Source: Diploptera punctata (taxonomy: Eukaryota > Arthropoda > Insecta > Blattodea > Blaberidae). From it: a DNA stretch of 64,000 nt. The position numbers were made by a program, and so were the translations under genes. The notes under the pieces are model-generated. The model was not told the DNA's origin. It was given only the letters and a program-made list of their open reading frames with translations, and did not search any database. The DNA is taken from positions 1,977,001-2,041,000 of the forward strand of contig JASPKZ010007795.1 in assembly GCA_030220185.1 (NCBI GenBank), in the 5' to 3' direction. Positions 61,766 to 64,000 of this stretch are shown piece after piece. Positions within the stretch are counted from its first letter, which is position 1. Every line of letters starts with the position of its first letter.

Positions 61766-63379
61766 AATCATAGAACATACCACATGTTGAAATGGGAAAC
61801 AGAATGGGCCATATGGTCCATACCCTGATATTGAAGATGATGTAGTAGTCTTAATGGCTCTGGGAATTAGTTGATCTATTATTTTCAACTTTCCTTCCCA
61901 TTATAATGTTGCCAGGCTGCTGCTTTTCAGTCTCTTGGAAAATGCACTTAATTCATTATTACATCTCATCACATAAGCTGAATGTATCCATAGCTAAGCA
62001 GTTCATCTTGCATAATGTTCAACAAGCAGTCATGGCCTATTTTCCATCCTAAATATAGCTACTGCAACTGCAAACTTCATGGCATATTGTAAAGTTCAAC
62101 TCTATATCCTTGATATTATAGTATAGTAAATTAGAATTTCACATTAATATCTAAAATCAAAGGAGAACATCTTAAAATTATGTCTTAGTTGTCCCACATT
62201 AGTTGATACAGAATACAAAGTAGACTAAATTACCATTGATGTTTTTATTATTGATTTAACATTTCTCAATGAAAGATAAATTAAATTTTTCTCTTCAAAT
62301 TTAAATTACCATTGTTGTGAAAGGCTTGCCAGTGGTTAACAGTAATTCTTTCTTGTTTATTTTTAATTGAAAAATGACAAAATCTACTTACTCTAATTGC
62401 AGCTTCATTTATAAATTTATTTTATTTGAAGTATATGAAAATCTTTATGCTATGTTAATATTAGAATAATGCAGATTAATGTATTATTGCAGTATGAAAT
62501 ATTCTTTTTAGAAAAAAGAGAAGAAATATTTACATCTCTATTTACATATAAGAATAGTCCCTGAGTTCTGGGTTATCTTTGGTGGAAGTAATGACAGGAG
62601 ATAACAATTTAAAAAAAATATTTATAAAAAGTTGTATAATCAAGGTATTTGACCTATGTATTTTCTTGATGGATGATAAGATAATGGGAGAACTACTACT
62701 TGAACCTCACATACCATTAGTTACTAGAATTGTACGTCATGACAGGATAATGGATATAAGATATTGAATTTTATACACAGTCTTTGTTTTTCAAGAAAAC
62801 TCCTTTGAAGCAAATTTCAATTGTTTGTTTACTAATCCTGAGCATTGACAATGCATTGGCTCTCTTGCTCTCCAACATTTGGATGAAAACACTGGGCATT
62901 TCTCTCCAAATTTCAATTGTATTTACTATGATCTCAGTTTTTTTTAATTGTTGCCATATTATTTATTTTAATTAGCAATAATACTGGATTTTAATTTGCT
63001 CTCTAATAAAGGGGGACAGAAATATACCAATCATCATAGTGGCAGATGTATTACAAAGTTAAATGGTGATCTCAGGAAACAAAATAATCATAATTAAAAC
63101 AAATATTGAATTAGGAGCAGAGTCTTAGATGAATTAAGTTACAAACAGGATCCTGTTTATTTTACCCATTTTCAAGAGGATGAAAATTTAGATGAAACAT
63201 CTAACAACTTTAGTGGCTCTATGTTTTAGCAAAATTTATGCCATAGGTCATAGCCCATGTTTGTTTTCATTTAAGAATTTTCAAATTCATAGACAAATGG
63301 AGTCACACATTTCAAAATCTTACTCATGAGGAGGTTAATAAAGCAATTCTTTTATGATAGCTTAAACAAGTGCAGTGAA
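61766..63379. other. Intergenic sequence with a tRNA-like family flank relic
   Basis: At 62240-62305 (TTGATGTTTTTATTATTGAT, CATTTCTCAATGAAAGATAA) is the outer flank of the tRNA-like family without the tRNA part. Otherwise nothing recognised. Confidence 0.45.
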
Positions 63380-63690
63380 TTTTATTTGAAAAGAAAAGAT
63401 ATACCTGAATCAGGATTTAAACCCAATGACTCTGGTTCTGTACATCAATGCTGTGACAACTGAGCTGCCAGGCTCCTGATTCAAACAAATATTAATTCTC
63501 TCCTTTTATAAGAATTGCCACACGCCGAGGATATGAACTTTTTCATTCTATGCGCAATCTGCAGCTTATTTGACAAGAAGACTTTATTGGGAATTAACAC
63601 CAGATTTATAGCCAGTGAAGCTGATTCAGACATATATTTTTCTCTTCAAATAAAATTTTGTCTTCCGGTGAGAATTGATAAATTTAATAT
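63380..63690. mobile_element. Old tRNA-like family copy
   Basis: A minus-strand tRNA-like part at about 63400-63475 (CTGGCAGCTCAGTTGTCAC, TTTAAATCCTGATTCAGG) and inner blocks TTTGACAAGAAGACTTTATT, ATTTATAGCCAGTGAAGCTG, then TTTTTCTCTTCAAATAAAAT. Same order as the better copies at 46 and 56 kb, heavily diverged. Confidence 0.6.
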
Positions 63691-64000
63691 ACAAGATTGA
63701 AGTTTAGTGAAATTCATGTTCTTAAAACATAATTATTTTATTATAAACTCAAAAGGATATGGCCTTGCAAAATTTACAAACCTGTTATTTATAGCTACTA
63801 TTTCAATAAAAACTGTATGATGTCTAGATTCCGGATGTTAGGCACTTAAAAAATTCAAAATAGGCAGGCAAAAAATGCACTAGAACTTCATCAATATAGG
63901 AATTAAAAATAGGCTCTTACAAAAAAATTGACAACATAAATTTTTATAGCCTTACGTAAATAATATATTCATATGCTATGAATAGCAAACGAAGATATGA
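63691..64000. other. Window end, nothing recognised
   Basis: AT-rich DNA without a recognised feature. Confidence 0.4.

Overview
The window is animal genomic DNA, most likely from an insect with a large, AT-rich, repeat-filled genome. It holds one host gene that I can recognise: seven consecutive exons, all on the + strand, of a glypican of the GPC4/6 (Dally-like) class. The exons lie at 2127-2283, 7401-7566, 20676-20806, 23657-23818, 27413-27528, 35702-35877 and 46842-47167. Splice phases agree at all six junctions, and the split codons rebuild conserved glypican residues. The exons give about 411 codons from the middle of the cysteine-rich lobe to the stop: ten cysteines, a basic processing site, a Ser-Gly glycosaminoglycan cluster and a GPI-type hydrophobic tail. 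The 5' exons with the signal peptide lie outside the window. The insect assignment is an inference from the Dally-like protein, the DD41D mariner and the Transib-like element; the species is unknown.

Almost everything else is mobile DNA inside the introns and downstream of the gene. 2.5-3.9 kb: a decayed Penelope-like element (PLE). 6.9-9.7 kb: hammerhead-bearing PLE ends, a TTAA-flanked piggyBac-like MITE and tRNA-headed SINEs. 10.8-14.4 kb: a PLE end, a Helitron-like repeat and a decayed Tc1-like transposon. 14.9-20.2 kb: a LINE inside a SINE, a tRNA-like inverted dimer and a long LINE broken by a TAA-flanked element. 21.3-27.4 kb: tRNA-like and hammerhead inverted dimers. 27.6-35.6 kb: several LINEs, one of them hit in turn by a hammerhead dimer, an intact DD41D mariner and a twin-primed LINE. 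35.9-41.4 kb: three related PLE copies with a variant hammerhead core, a canonical hammerhead and a hAT remnant. 42.0-45.6 kb: a 2.2-kb long-inverted-repeat element whose ends look like RAG-type 23-RSSs (Transib-like), inserted in a SINE. 46.1-64 kb: more tRNA-like inverted dimers, LINE and SINE fragments, Helitron-like repeats and a decayed mariner.

Three patterns stand out. (1) Many PLE-derived ends carry hammerhead ribozyme cores (CUGANGA, stem II, GAAAC or a variant) with a very short, usually self-complementary stem III, often as head-to-head pairs. (2) A family with 73-74-nt tRNA cloverleaf-like cores occurs as inverted dimers flanked by 12-15-bp target-site duplications (TSDs), six times in the window. 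(3) The Transib-like element has CACAGTG heptamers, exact 23-bp spacers and A-rich nonamers at both ends, with a CACCG duplication and an empty site preserved in another SINE copy. All calls come from reading the sequence without database searches. Element boundaries given by TSDs are precise; those of old fragments are approximate.
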